In this document: one piece after another, positions 42,776 through 50,382 of the stretch
Layout of the letters: each line of letters begins with the position of its first letter
Numbering within the stretch: position 1 is the first letter of the stretch
Assembly (NCBI GenBank): GCA_964632495.1
Contig: CAZWDS010000003.1
Location: 1 to 64,000, forward strand
Length of the DNA stretch: 64,000 nt
Direction of reading: 5' to 3'
From: CALKXV01 sp964632495
GTDB taxonomy: Bacteria; Pseudomonadota; Alphaproteobacteria; Rhodobacterales; Rhodobacteraceae
The notes under the pieces: model-generated
The model's database searches: none
What the model was told of the DNA's origin: nothing
The model's input: only the letters and a program-made list of their open reading frames with translations
Position numbers and translations under genes: made by a program

Positions 42776-43531
42776 TCACCCCTCTCCAAGGCTTGAGAAG
42801 TTCGCAAGGGACAACTGCTGTGCATGAAAGATCGTCAACACACCACGCCGAGCCAAGTCGGCCAGCGTTTTGTCGTCCAAAGTACGCAGTTTCTCTTCAG
42901 ACACGATCGCGAAACCATCGATTTTGCGTTTCACGCCATCGCGCGTGACCGTTACTTCGGACGGGCCGATCAGACCAAGTTCTTCGGCTTCGCGCATGAC
43001 TTTGCGCGTGCGGTCCGTCGACGCCACATAACGTTGGCAAAAATCTAAAGCCCGGGTCGCAGCGTCTGCCGCGCTTCCATCTTCGTTGAACAAGGGCTGC
43101 GCCGCGTCGCCTTCGTCAAACAGGGTAGACGACAGATCAGCACATAGAATATGGCGTTCGGATTCGGAATTTTCGCGCACCAAACCAAAGGGGTAACGGC
43201 GGATATAGGCGGGAATGTAAGCACCCGACTGCCAGTTACCATCACCATCCACAAAGGTGTTCTTGCCCTGTTCGAACCCGACAAGAGCCACCGGCGTTGC
43301 CGGACTTCCCGGCGCGAGAACGATGGGATAGTGCCGCATGGCCGTTGGAATTTCATCTACTGTCAGTGGGATAGCATTGGCTTCAGAGGCGAAGCTGAAA
43401 TCGCGGGTGTCACCCAGTTTCAGGTCTTTGTGCCGCTCCGGCGTCAACGGCACCAGCGTACGGTACAGCAAGGGAAGCTTTTGCCCATCCGGTGATTTGT
43501 CTTCGGGGCTGATTGCACGTCTTCTGACCAT
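42776..43531 (-). CDS. SapC-family protein
   Basis: A 251-residue soluble protein of the SapC family (PF07277), named from the Campylobacter fetus S-layer locus, where it neighbours the S-layer secretion genes; its activity is unknown. Family traits: LVPLTPERHKDLKL, FASEANAIPLTVDE, RHYPIVLAP, KNTFVDGDGNW followed by GAYIPAYIRRYPFGL, HILCADLSS, LFNEDG, and a C-terminal IDGFAIVSEEKL with LSLANFSSL. No signal peptide, so cytoplasmic. It sits 11 bp after the M50 gene and 4 bp before the adaptor, in one operon. Confidence 0.87.
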   Translation of the reverse strand: MVRRRAISPEDKSPDGQKLPLLYRTLVPLTPERHKDLKLGDTRDFSFASEANAIPLTVDEIPTAMRHYPIVLAPGSPATPVALVGFEQGKNTFVDGDGNWQSGAYIPAYIRRYPFGLVRENSESERHILCADLSSTLFDEGDAAQPLFNEDGSAADAATRALDFCQRYVASTDRTRKVMREAEELGLIGPSEVTVTRDGVKRKIDGFAIVSEEKLRTLDDKTLADLARRGVLTIFHAQQLSLANFSSLGEG

Positions 43532-43542
43532 TCTGTTCTGCC

Positions 43543-45498
43543 TTATGCCTCTGTCTCAAAGGGAAGTCGCTCTTGGAGCAGACGAGAAACCCGTGCTCGC
43601 AGTCTCTCTGCAATCGATCGTGGCGGCAAGGGGAACCGTGCAACAACTGCCGCACCATTGCGAATCGCCGCTGCGCATTCGGGGACGGGTTCAATCGGGG
43701 TAGCGTCCACTTCGATCATGCCACCTCGTGCCACGGCTTCGGACCAAGGCGCATCCAGTCTGGCACCAAAACCGCAATGCGCCGCACCGACAATTCGCAC
43801 TTGCATGGTTTCAGCCAAAGCCGGCTCAAGGCGTTTTTGTTCAAGGGTTAGGCGCAATCCAACAGGGCTGGGAGTTGAGACGGCAGCAAGGGGTGCATCT
43901 TGAAAGGTATCAATCCATTGACCCTTAAAGCGGTCGCTGTCCAAGGGGGTTAGCTGTGCATCTGCGGGGATCATGGGCGTCAGGCGCGCAATGCGGATGT
44001 TAACATCTGCCAACTGCTGCTCGATCCCGGCACGATCATTGGCCAAAGCGGCAAGTTCCGCACCTGTTAGCCCCGAGCCGCGCGAAAGATTGGCTAAAAT
44101 CTCGCGGCGCACTTCCAGCGCTGTTTTGTCCTGCAACAAGCTGGGTTGCGTGAAGGTGACCGGCGATCCATCCCGTCCAGATCCGTTCAACTGCACCGCC
44201 TCGGGCGGAAACAGATATTCCGTCTTGAACACCAGCATCTGCCCGTCCGCCAAAATGCGCGCCCGAAATGGCACAAGCGATACACCGACCAAAATCGCCA
44301 GACATGCCAAGGCAATGCCAATTCGAACGGGGGAAACTTTGGACATAAGCGGTCGCATTGTTGCATTCAAAGGCCGGACGATTAGCAACATCCCGGCAAC
44401 GATACCAACAACCGTAGCAAGTCGTGGATCAAACCGATAGGCCAGCCAGAAAATTCCTGCAAAGATTGTCCAGCGGTAGGCATAGGCGATTAGCCAATAG
44501 GTCAGCTCTAACCGTCCTGGTGCTGGCACAGGCGCACCAAGCAAACGCCCAACCGCAGCCCGCGCCGCTTGGCTAGCCCGTCCCACTAGGTTTGGCTGAC
44601 GAAAGAGATCGGTCATGATGTAGTAACCATCAAGCTTGATGGCGGGATTGAGGTTGAACAATAGTGTCAAGGCACCCGAAAAAACGGCGACTTGCAGGAT
44701 AACCGGCTCGACGACGCCCAGATCGAACCGCGACCAAGCCAACGTCATCAAAGCCACAGTGTAGGTTTCAAAGTAAACACCGCCCGCGCCAATCATCGCC
44801 CGCCGCCAACGTGACGAGATGCGCCATGCGCCCGTGACATCCGTGAAGGGAAAAGGGGTTGCGGCGAACACCATGATGCCCACGCGGATCGGACCGGGAT
44901 CCAGGCCTTCCCGCAGGCACATCACACGATACGCCAGAATATGCCCCAGTTCGTGGACTGCTTTCACGAAGACAAACAGGGTGACAAAGGCGATCACTGA
45001 GCCGAAGCTGAATGTGCCAAGTTGCATCAGGCTGGTAGTGACCTTGTCGCCGCTTTGAAGAAACGTCGCGATGGCGAAAAGAACGAGCGCACCCCAAATC
45101 AGCGCCGCGGGCAGCGAAAAGGCGAGGCGCCCCAGCCAAGACAAGCGGCGTGCCACTCCCGCTGCATTCGCCAGATCCGCCTTGACTGAAATCAGCTTAC
45201 CTTCAATCGGGCCACTTGGTGCTTTGCCCTCGTCGCCTAGGTCGATCCCTGCCGCGATGCCGCGCTTGACAAAATTTTGTGCCAATCCGGCGGCGTGGTT
45301 GGATGAAATGTTAGCGCGCAACGCAGCCTGCCCAACATCGCCATACGACCGCAACGCATCCAGAAAACGCACAGTCGAAGCATCTGCGGAAAAATGCTGA
45401 CCCGTGGCTTCATTGGTGATGACAAACCGAGTCTCAGGGCTGTTTGCCGTACCCACGTTGTGGACCGAGATAGCCGACGAGATGCGAATGCCCTTCAT
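43543..45498 (-). CDS. Membrane M50 (site-2-protease-type) metallopeptidase with PqqD-like N-terminus
   Basis: A 651-residue polytopic protein. Residues about 10-90 resemble a PqqD-like peptide-binding domain (RFVITNEATGQHFSADAST). The membrane core, about eight helices, has the zinc site H182-E183-L-G-H186 and the second motif NLNPAIKLDG (282-291, ligand D290), so it should be active. The last 220 residues are periplasmic, with a coiled coil near 465-500 and an adaptor-like start (RARILADGQMLVFKTEYLF). First gene of the operon. Such fusions accompany HlyD-type adaptors in peptide or protein export loci. No strong ribosome-binding site precedes the ATG. Confidence 0.88.
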   Translation of the reverse strand: MKGIRISSAISVHNVGTANSPETRFVITNEATGQHFSADASTVRFLDALRSYGDVGQAALRANISSNHAAGLAQNFVKRGIAAGIDLGDEGKAPSGPIEGKLISVKADLANAAGVARRLSWLGRLAFSLPAALIWGALVLFAIATFLQSGDKVTTSLMQLGTFSFGSVIAFVTLFVFVKAVHELGHILAYRVMCLREGLDPGPIRVGIMVFAATPFPFTDVTGAWRISSRWRRAMIGAGGVYFETYTVALMTLAWSRFDLGVVEPVILQVAVFSGALTLLFNLNPAIKLDGYYIMTDLFRQPNLVGRASQAARAAVGRLLGAPVPAPGRLELTYWLIAYAYRWTIFAGIFWLAYRFDPRLATVVGIVAGMLLIVRPLNATMRPLMSKVSPVRIGIALACLAILVGVSLVPFRARILADGQMLVFKTEYLFPPEAVQLNGSGRDGSPVTFTQPSLLQDKTALEVRREILANLSRGSGLTGAELAALANDRAGIEQQLADVNIRIARLTPMIPADAQLTPLDSDRFKGQWIDTFQDAPLAAVSTPSPVGLRLTLEQKRLEPALAETMQVRIVGAAHCGFGARLDAPWSEAVARGGMIEVDATPIEPVPECAAAIRNGAAVVARFPLPPRSIAERLRARVSRLLQERLPFETEA

Positions 45499-46034
45499 AA
45501 GATCGTGTTTAGGGGATTTTCCTGGAAAGTGGCAGAGGGGACGGCGTGAAAATGTCCGAATTATTGGGTTAGCTCAGTGGCTCACATTGAAATTGACGCA
45601 GAGTAGCGTAAGAATTTGAAAGGGTCCCCATAGTTCTAAAACTGTCATTCCAGGGCCCTTTCAATAGAATTCCTGCCGGATATTTCGGTGCAACTTCTAG
45701 CCCACGCGCTCATTGCACCATATTCAATGAACATGAAGGCTTGGAACAAGTTAGCGGCAAATCCTCACAGTCAAAGCGCCATCTGTCTCAGACTATATAA
45801 AGACGGGTAGGGATTCTGCATGGCGCGTCCCGAGTGCTCCTATTCCCTCCAATTGATTTTTGTCAGAACGGAACGCCGTAGGTGTTCGGCTTTGAAGCGG
45901 CCTCGGCTGGCCACAGTCCTGAAACCGGGCTATTGATTGCTCTGTTGGCGTGCGCATCGGGGATAGAGTTTGTGTGTTCTGCGCCTTGGATGTCAGGGCC
46001 GATTTTGCGGGCGACTATTTGGAGGAGATGGCCG
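45499..46034. other. Divergent intergenic region of about 535 bp between the M50 operon and pcaC
   Basis: I see no gene here. The pcaC frame is open back to 45882, but GGAGGAG at 46021-46027 points to the ATG at 46035. The region must hold the promoters of both divergent operons; no clear sigma-70 boxes or PcaQ-type site stood out. A long inverted repeat lies at 45616-45664 and the DNA is AT-richer than its surroundings. Confidence 0.6.
45616..45664. repeat. 12-bp inverted repeat with 25-bp spacer
   Basis: TTGAAAGGGTCC and GGGCCCTTTCAA are inverted with a single G-T position out of twelve. It could be an operator, a long-loop hairpin, or the scar of a small element. It lies about 120 bp upstream of the M50 gene and 370 bp upstream of pcaC. 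Confidence 0.55.
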
Positions 46035-46415
46035 ATGCCGGACCGTTTTGAGACCGGGATGAAGACCCGTCGCGCTGTCCTGGGAGATGCGCATGTGGAT
46101 CGTGCCGAGGCGGCGAAAAGCGATTTCGACGCGCCGTTTCAAAGGTTGATCACAGAAGGGGCCTGGGGCACGGTTTGGGCGGACGATACGATCAGCCAGC
46201 GGGACCGGTCGATGTTGACGCTGGCGCTGTTGGCTGCCACCGGGAATTTTGAGGAAATCCCGATGCATATCCGGGCCACCGCAAACACCGGCGCGACCAA
46301 GGATGATGTCATTCAGGCTTTCATGCATGTGGCGATCTATGCGGGCGTGCCGAAGGCCAACCATGCGATCAAACTGGCCAAGGAGACATATGCCGAGATG
46401 GAGGCCGCCCTATGA
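46035..46415 (+). CDS. pcaC: 4-carboxymuconolactone decarboxylase
   Basis: A 126-residue carboxymuconolactone-decarboxylase (AhpD-like fold) protein that turns gamma-carboxymuconolactone into beta-ketoadipate enol-lactone. Visible traits are TRRAVLGDAHVDRAE, FQRLITEGAWGTVWAD, RSMLTLALLAATG and the catalytic-side EIPMHIRATANTGAT. GGAGGAG seven bases upstream fixes the start. Its stop overlaps the pcaH start. The pathway genes pcaB and pcaD are not in this window. Confidence 0.94.
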   Translation: MPDRFETGMKTRRAVLGDAHVDRAEAAKSDFDAPFQRLITEGAWGTVWADDTISQRDRSMLTLALLAATGNFEEIPMHIRATANTGATKDDVIQAFMHVAIYAGVPKANHAIKLAKETYAEMEAAL

Positions 46416-47140
46416 CAAGCGAGGCCGAGTTCTATCAGCGCAACCGGGATTTGCATCCACCCGCGCTGACGCCGGGGTATAAGACGTCCGTGGCGCGCAG
46501 TCCGCGTTATGCGTTGATTTCTCTGGAAAATACGGTGTCTGAAATGACGGGGCCGGTCTTTGATCAAAACGATGTTGATCCCGGCGACAACGATCTTCTA
46601 ACCAATTACGCCAAGCCCGGCGAAGGCCCGATTGGTGAGCGGATCATTCTGCATGGCCGCGTGCTGGACGAGAACGCGCGGCCTGTGCCGAACACCTTGG
46701 TCGAGATTTGGCAGGCTAATGCGGGCGGGCGATATCGGCATAAGAAAGACACCTATCTTGCGCCGGTCGATCCCAACTTTGGTGGGTGTGGGCGGACGCT
46801 GTCGGATGACAACGGCTATTTCTATTTCCGCACGGTGAAACCCGGCGCTTATCCGTGGCGCAACCATGTGAACAACTGGCGGCCCGGGCATATCCATGTC
46901 TCGGTCTTTGGGTCGGGCTTTGTGCAGCGGCTGATCACGCAGTGCTATTTCGAGGGCGATCCATTCATTCCGATCTGCCCCATCGTACAGACGATCCCGG
47001 ATGCGGATGCCATTGATCAGTTGACGGCCAAGCTGGATTTGAACGCCACGATCCCGCTGGACACGGTCGCCTACAAGTTCGACATCGTGTTGCGGGGCCG
47101 TCGTTCGACCCTGTTTGAGAACAAGCTGGAGGGGAATTGA
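46412..47140 (+). CDS. pcaH: Protocatechuate 3,4-dioxygenase, beta subunit
   Basis: A 242-residue iron(III) intradiol dioxygenase subunit. The four iron ligands are where expected: Y108 (GGRYRH), Y147 (GAYPW), H160 and H162 (RPGHIHVSV), the same positions as Tyr408, Tyr447, His460 and His462 in the Pseudomonas beta subunit. With PcaG it cleaves protocatechuate to beta-carboxy-cis,cis-muconate. ATGA overlap with pcaC and a 1-bp gap to pcaG show a single operon. Confidence 0.96.
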   Translation: MTSEAEFYQRNRDLHPPALTPGYKTSVARSPRYALISLENTVSEMTGPVFDQNDVDPGDNDLLTNYAKPGEGPIGERIILHGRVLDENARPVPNTLVEIWQANAGGRYRHKKDTYLAPVDPNFGGCGRTLSDDNGYFYFRTVKPGAYPWRNHVNNWRPGHIHVSVFGSGFVQRLITQCYFEGDPFIPICPIVQTIPDADAIDQLTAKLDLNATIPLDTVAYKFDIVLRGRRSTLFENKLEGN

Positions 47141-47141
47141 G

Positions 47142-47762
47142 ATGGCCCAAAAGCTGAATTACCTTCGTGAATCTGCATCGCAAACCGCCGGGCCTTTTGT
47201 TCATATTGGGCTGGCTCCGGGGGCGGCGGGGTTCGACATCTATCGACAAGAGTTGGGTCACGATATCTGTGGTCCCAATGCTTTGGGCGAGAAAATCCGC
47301 GTGGAAGGCACTGTCATCGACGGAATGGGTGCACCGATCAAGGACGCTTTGCTGGAGGTTTGGCAGGCCAATGCGGATGGCCACTACGCGCACGCGCAAG
47401 GTGGCGGCGATGTTGAGGACGGCTTTCGCGGCTGGGGCCGGGTGATTACCGACTTTGAGACCGGGGCGTGGGGTTTCGACACGATTAAGCCTGGCGCGAC
47501 GCAAGGGCGGGGTGGTGGTGTCCAAGCGCCGCATCTGAACATCTGGATTGTGTCGCGAGGCATCAACATCGGGCTGAACACCCGGATGTATTTCGCAGAT
47601 GAAACCGATGCGAACGCCAAAGATCCGGTGCTGAACCTGATCGAATGGGAACACCGGCGCAGCACGTTGATCGCGTCGCGCGACGACACGGGTGACGTGC
47701 CGATATACCGCTTTGAAATCCGCCTTCAGGGCGAAGATGAAACCGTCTTTTTCGATGTTTGA
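47142..47762 (+). CDS. pcaG: Protocatechuate 3,4-dioxygenase, alpha subunit
   Basis: A 206-residue alpha subunit, similar in fold to PcaH but without the iron ligands. It shows ASQTAGPFVHIGLAPGA, LLEVWQANADGHYAH and GWGRVITDFETGAW, and ends VFFDV as other PcaG proteins do. ATG 47142 directly follows the pcaH stop with GGAGGGG just upstream. The BKACE gene begins 9 bp after it. Confidence 0.95.
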   Translation: MAQKLNYLRESASQTAGPFVHIGLAPGAAGFDIYRQELGHDICGPNALGEKIRVEGTVIDGMGAPIKDALLEVWQANADGHYAHAQGGGDVEDGFRGWGRVITDFETGAWGFDTIKPGATQGRGGGVQAPHLNIWIVSRGINIGLNTRMYFADETDANAKDPVLNLIEWEHRRSTLIASRDDTGDVPIYRFEIRLQGEDETVFFDV

Positions 47763-47771
47763 GGATAGCCG

Positions 47772-48611
47772 ATGACCCAGCCTTGCGTCATATGTGTCGC
47801 CATCACCGGATCGGTCGCGACAAAGTCCGATAATCCTGCGGTGCCGATCACGATAGCCGAGCAGATTGAAAGCTCGCACGAAGCTTTCGAGGCCGGGGCT
47901 TCGATTGCGCATGTGCATGTACGCGATGAGGATGGGAAACCAACGTCCGACCCTGACAGGTTCGCTGCTTTGAAAGAGGGGCTGGAGACTCATTGCCCCG
48001 GCATGATCGTTCAGATGTCTACGGGCGGGCGATCTGGGGCTGGCAACGAACGGGGCGGGATGTTGCCTTTGAAGCCTGACATGGCATCGCTGACCGTTGG
48101 GTCGAACAATTTCCCGACACGCGTTTACGAGAACCCGCCTGATCTGGTGGAGTGGCTGGCTTCGGAAATGCTGGTCTATGACATCAAGCCCGAAATCGAG
48201 GCGTTCGATCTGTCCCATATCCTGAAAGCCAAAGAGATGGCGGATCAGGGTGCACTGGCTGGCACGCCTTATGTGCAGTTCGTTATGGGCGTGAAGAACG
48301 CCATGCCGGTTGATCGCCACGTGTTCGATTTTTACGTGCAAACGGTGCATCGCCTGTTCGGCGTGGATGCGCCGTGGTGTGCGGCGGGGATCGGGCGGAA
48401 TCAGATTGTTCTGAATGAATGGGCGATTGCGGCAGGTGGCCATGCGCGCACGGGTCTTGAAGACAATGTGCGGATCGACAAGGCGACGCTTGCGCCATCG
48501 AATGCTGCGCTTGTGCGGCGCACGGCAGAGATTTGTGCGCAACATAACCGTCCGGTCGCCACATGGCAGCAGGCGCGGGACATGTTAGGTTTACGTGCAG
48601 TGGCGGCTTGA
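47772..48611 (+). CDS. Beta-keto acid cleavage enzyme (BKACE, DUF849)
   Basis: A 279-residue BKACE protein. The family condenses a beta-keto acid with acetyl-CoA, giving acetoacetate and a new acyl-CoA. Zinc-site histidines are in AHVHVRDEDG (H47, H49) and the late glutamate in RTGLEDN. STGGRSGAGNER lies on the substrate side. Directly behind pcaHG, its likely substrate is beta-ketoadipate, which would yield succinyl-CoA plus acetoacetate and bypass the PcaIJ transferase and PcaF thiolase. That role is inferred from position. Confidence 0.88.
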   Translation: MTQPCVICVAITGSVATKSDNPAVPITIAEQIESSHEAFEAGASIAHVHVRDEDGKPTSDPDRFAALKEGLETHCPGMIVQMSTGGRSGAGNERGGMLPLKPDMASLTVGSNNFPTRVYENPPDLVEWLASEMLVYDIKPEIEAFDLSHILKAKEMADQGALAGTPYVQFVMGVKNAMPVDRHVFDFYVQTVHRLFGVDAPWCAAGIGRNQIVLNEWAIAAGGHARTGLEDNVRIDKATLAPSNAALVRRTAEICAQHNRPVATWQQARDMLGLRAVAA

Positions 48612-48657
48612 TGCGGTACTATTGGATTTGGACGATGCGCATCACTTTTATCGCGCT

Positions 48658-49707
48658 TTAAAAGATCATCCCGTCAAAGAGTTTCCGCGCTGTGCGCAAA
48701 ACCTCGGTATGCTGGAGGTCGCCGTCTTTCATTTGCCCAATCACTGTCATTTCGCCTGTTGGATGTTCGATCGACAGCTGAACAGTGTCTCCGTCCTCGG
48801 TGTCAGCCAAGTGTTCGGTCACGGTGCCCGAAGTAAGGCAAGCGGTGGCAACGCTGATGGCGCCGAAAACGCCGATGGCCTTGTGACACCGGTGGGGGAT
48901 GAAGGTGCGGGTGCTGATGGTGCCGCCCGATTGGGGGGGTGACACAAGCGTCATTTTGGGGATGGATTTTTCGGTTACATCGCCAAGGTTCATCATTGGT
49001 CCGGCGGCCAGACGAAGGGTCTCGATCTGTTGGCGTAGTGGCGCATTTGCCTCAAGGTCGGCTGGGGTTTCGGTGCCTGTCAAGCCGAAGTCGGAGGCCC
49101 GTAGCATGACGCAGGGCATGCCGTTGTCGATAAGTGTGACGGGCGTGTTGTTGATCACGTCCCGAGCCCGGCCTGTGGGGAGCAGCGCTTGGCACGTCGA
49201 TCCGGCGGTCTCCTGAAACGCAATCGGGATAGGGGCCGAGGTGCCGGGCACGCCGTCGATCCGGGCTTCTCCGTCATAGTTAACCGTGCCGTCGGGTGTT
49301 TGCACCCGGGCGACGGCGATCTGGTTGGTGTTTTCCATGTAGATGCGGACCGGGGTTTCATGGTTTTGCGGTGCGACCAGACCGCGTTCGATGGCGAAGG
49401 GGCCGACGCCTGCTAGGATATTGCCGCAGTTCTGTGCATCCGTCACAAGGGCCTGATCCACGAAGACCTGCAGGAACAGATAGTCCACATCGATGCCGGG
49501 GCGCGTTGAAGGGCGGACGACAGCGACTTTGGACGTCAGCGGGTCACCGCCGCCCATGCCGTTGATTTGTCGGGGATCGGGCGAACCCATCAGCCTTAAC
49601 AAATGGGCGTCGCGTTGCGCCGCGTCTTGGGGCAGGTCAGAGGCGAGGAAGTAACCGCCTTTCGACGTGCCGCCCCGCATCCACATGCAAGGCGTGCCGT
49701 CAGACAT
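48658..49707 (-). CDS. galD: 4-oxalomesaconate tautomerase (PrpF family)
   Basis: A 349-residue PrpF-family isomerase. The N-terminus CMWMRGGTSKGGYFLASDL, then GMGGGDPLTSKVAVV, NCGNILAGVGPFAIERGLV and a C-terminal FGAISVATACL are characteristic. GalD/LigU isomerises 4-oxalomesaconate keto/enol forms. It is assigned galD because it is the third gene after galB and galC in the same operon; on sequence alone other PrpF isomerases would be possible. Its start overlaps the galC stop by 8 bp. Confidence 0.88.
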   Translation of the reverse strand: MSDGTPCMWMRGGTSKGGYFLASDLPQDAAQRDAHLLRLMGSPDPRQINGMGGGDPLTSKVAVVRPSTRPGIDVDYLFLQVFVDQALVTDAQNCGNILAGVGPFAIERGLVAPQNHETPVRIYMENTNQIAVARVQTPDGTVNYDGEARIDGVPGTSAPIPIAFQETAGSTCQALLPTGRARDVINNTPVTLIDNGMPCVMLRASDFGLTGTETPADLEANAPLRQQIETLRLAAGPMMNLGDVTEKSIPKMTLVSPPQSGGTISTRTFIPHRCHKAIGVFGAISVATACLTSGTVTEHLADTEDGDTVQLSIEHPTGEMTVIGQMKDGDLQHTEVLRTARKLFDGMIF

Positions 49708-50371
49708 ACTTTAGACCCGCCGCTTTCAAGCCGTCACGCATCTCGTACATGTCCAAGCTCAGTTCGCCTGCTGCAAAGCGTTCCCTTTTGGCCGCTTCGT
49801 TTTCCGTTCTGGCCAATGCCGCTTCAAGCACCGTGTCGGCGTCCTGCCGCTGGACGACACAAACGCCGTCATCGTCGGCCACAATGATATCGCCGGGATT
49901 GATCTTGGCCCCGGCGCAAGTGATGGGCACATTGACTGATCCAAGGGTCTTTTTCACGGTGCCTTGCGCGCAAATCGCTTTGGACCACACCGGAAACCCC
50001 ATCTCTTGCAAATCGCGCACGTCTCGTGTGCCCGCGTCAATGACCAAGCCGCGGCAGCCGCGTGCTTTGGCAGAGGTGGCCAGAAGATCGCCGAAATAGC
50101 CTGCGTCCGAAGGGGCCGTGGTTGCCAAGGCCAGAATGTCGCCAGGTTGGATTTGTTCGATGGCCACATGCAGCATCCAGTTGTCGGCGGGAGGGGCCAG
50201 AATGGTGACCGCACTTCCGGCAATGCTGGCGCCGCGATAGATTGGGCGCATATAGCTGGCCAGCAACCCTGTACGGTCTTGCGCTTCGTGTACGGTTGCC
50301 ACGCCAAGGTTTGCCAATTGGTCGATCACATGCGGATCAGCACGCGGGATGTCTTGGACGACGACGGACAT
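49700..50371 (-). CDS. galC: 4-carboxy-4-hydroxy-2-oxoadipate aldolase (RraA fold)
   Basis: A 223-residue RraA-fold class II aldolase that splits 4-carboxy-4-hydroxy-2-oxoadipate into pyruvate and oxaloacetate. Key segments are GVATVHEAQDRTGLL, the metal/substrate site GLVIDAGTRDVRDL, PGDIIVADDDGVCVV and the C-terminal ERFAAGELSLDMY. ATG 50371 begins MSVVVQDIPRAD, the normal start; ATG 50440 would add an unconserved leader overlapping galB. Also called LigK or ProA in other species. Confidence 0.92.
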   Translation of the reverse strand: MSVVVQDIPRADPHVIDQLANLGVATVHEAQDRTGLLASYMRPIYRGASIAGSAVTILAPPADNWMLHVAIEQIQPGDILALATTAPSDAGYFGDLLATSAKARGCRGLVIDAGTRDVRDLQEMGFPVWSKAICAQGTVKKTLGSVNVPITCAGAKINPGDIIVADDDGVCVVQRQDADTVLEAALARTENEAAKRERFAAGELSLDMYEMRDGLKAAGLKYV

Positions 50372-50382
50372 GTCAGGCTCCT

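Noticed and set aside
45882..46034. Upstream extension of pcaC by 51 codons
   Set aside because: PcaC has a normal length from the ATG at 46035, which has a strong GGAGGAG site; the extension has no family similarity.
46965..48545. Minus-strand open frame of 526 codons opposite pcaG and BKACE
   Set aside because: Antisense to two well-identified enzymes; Arg/His-rich with no domain.
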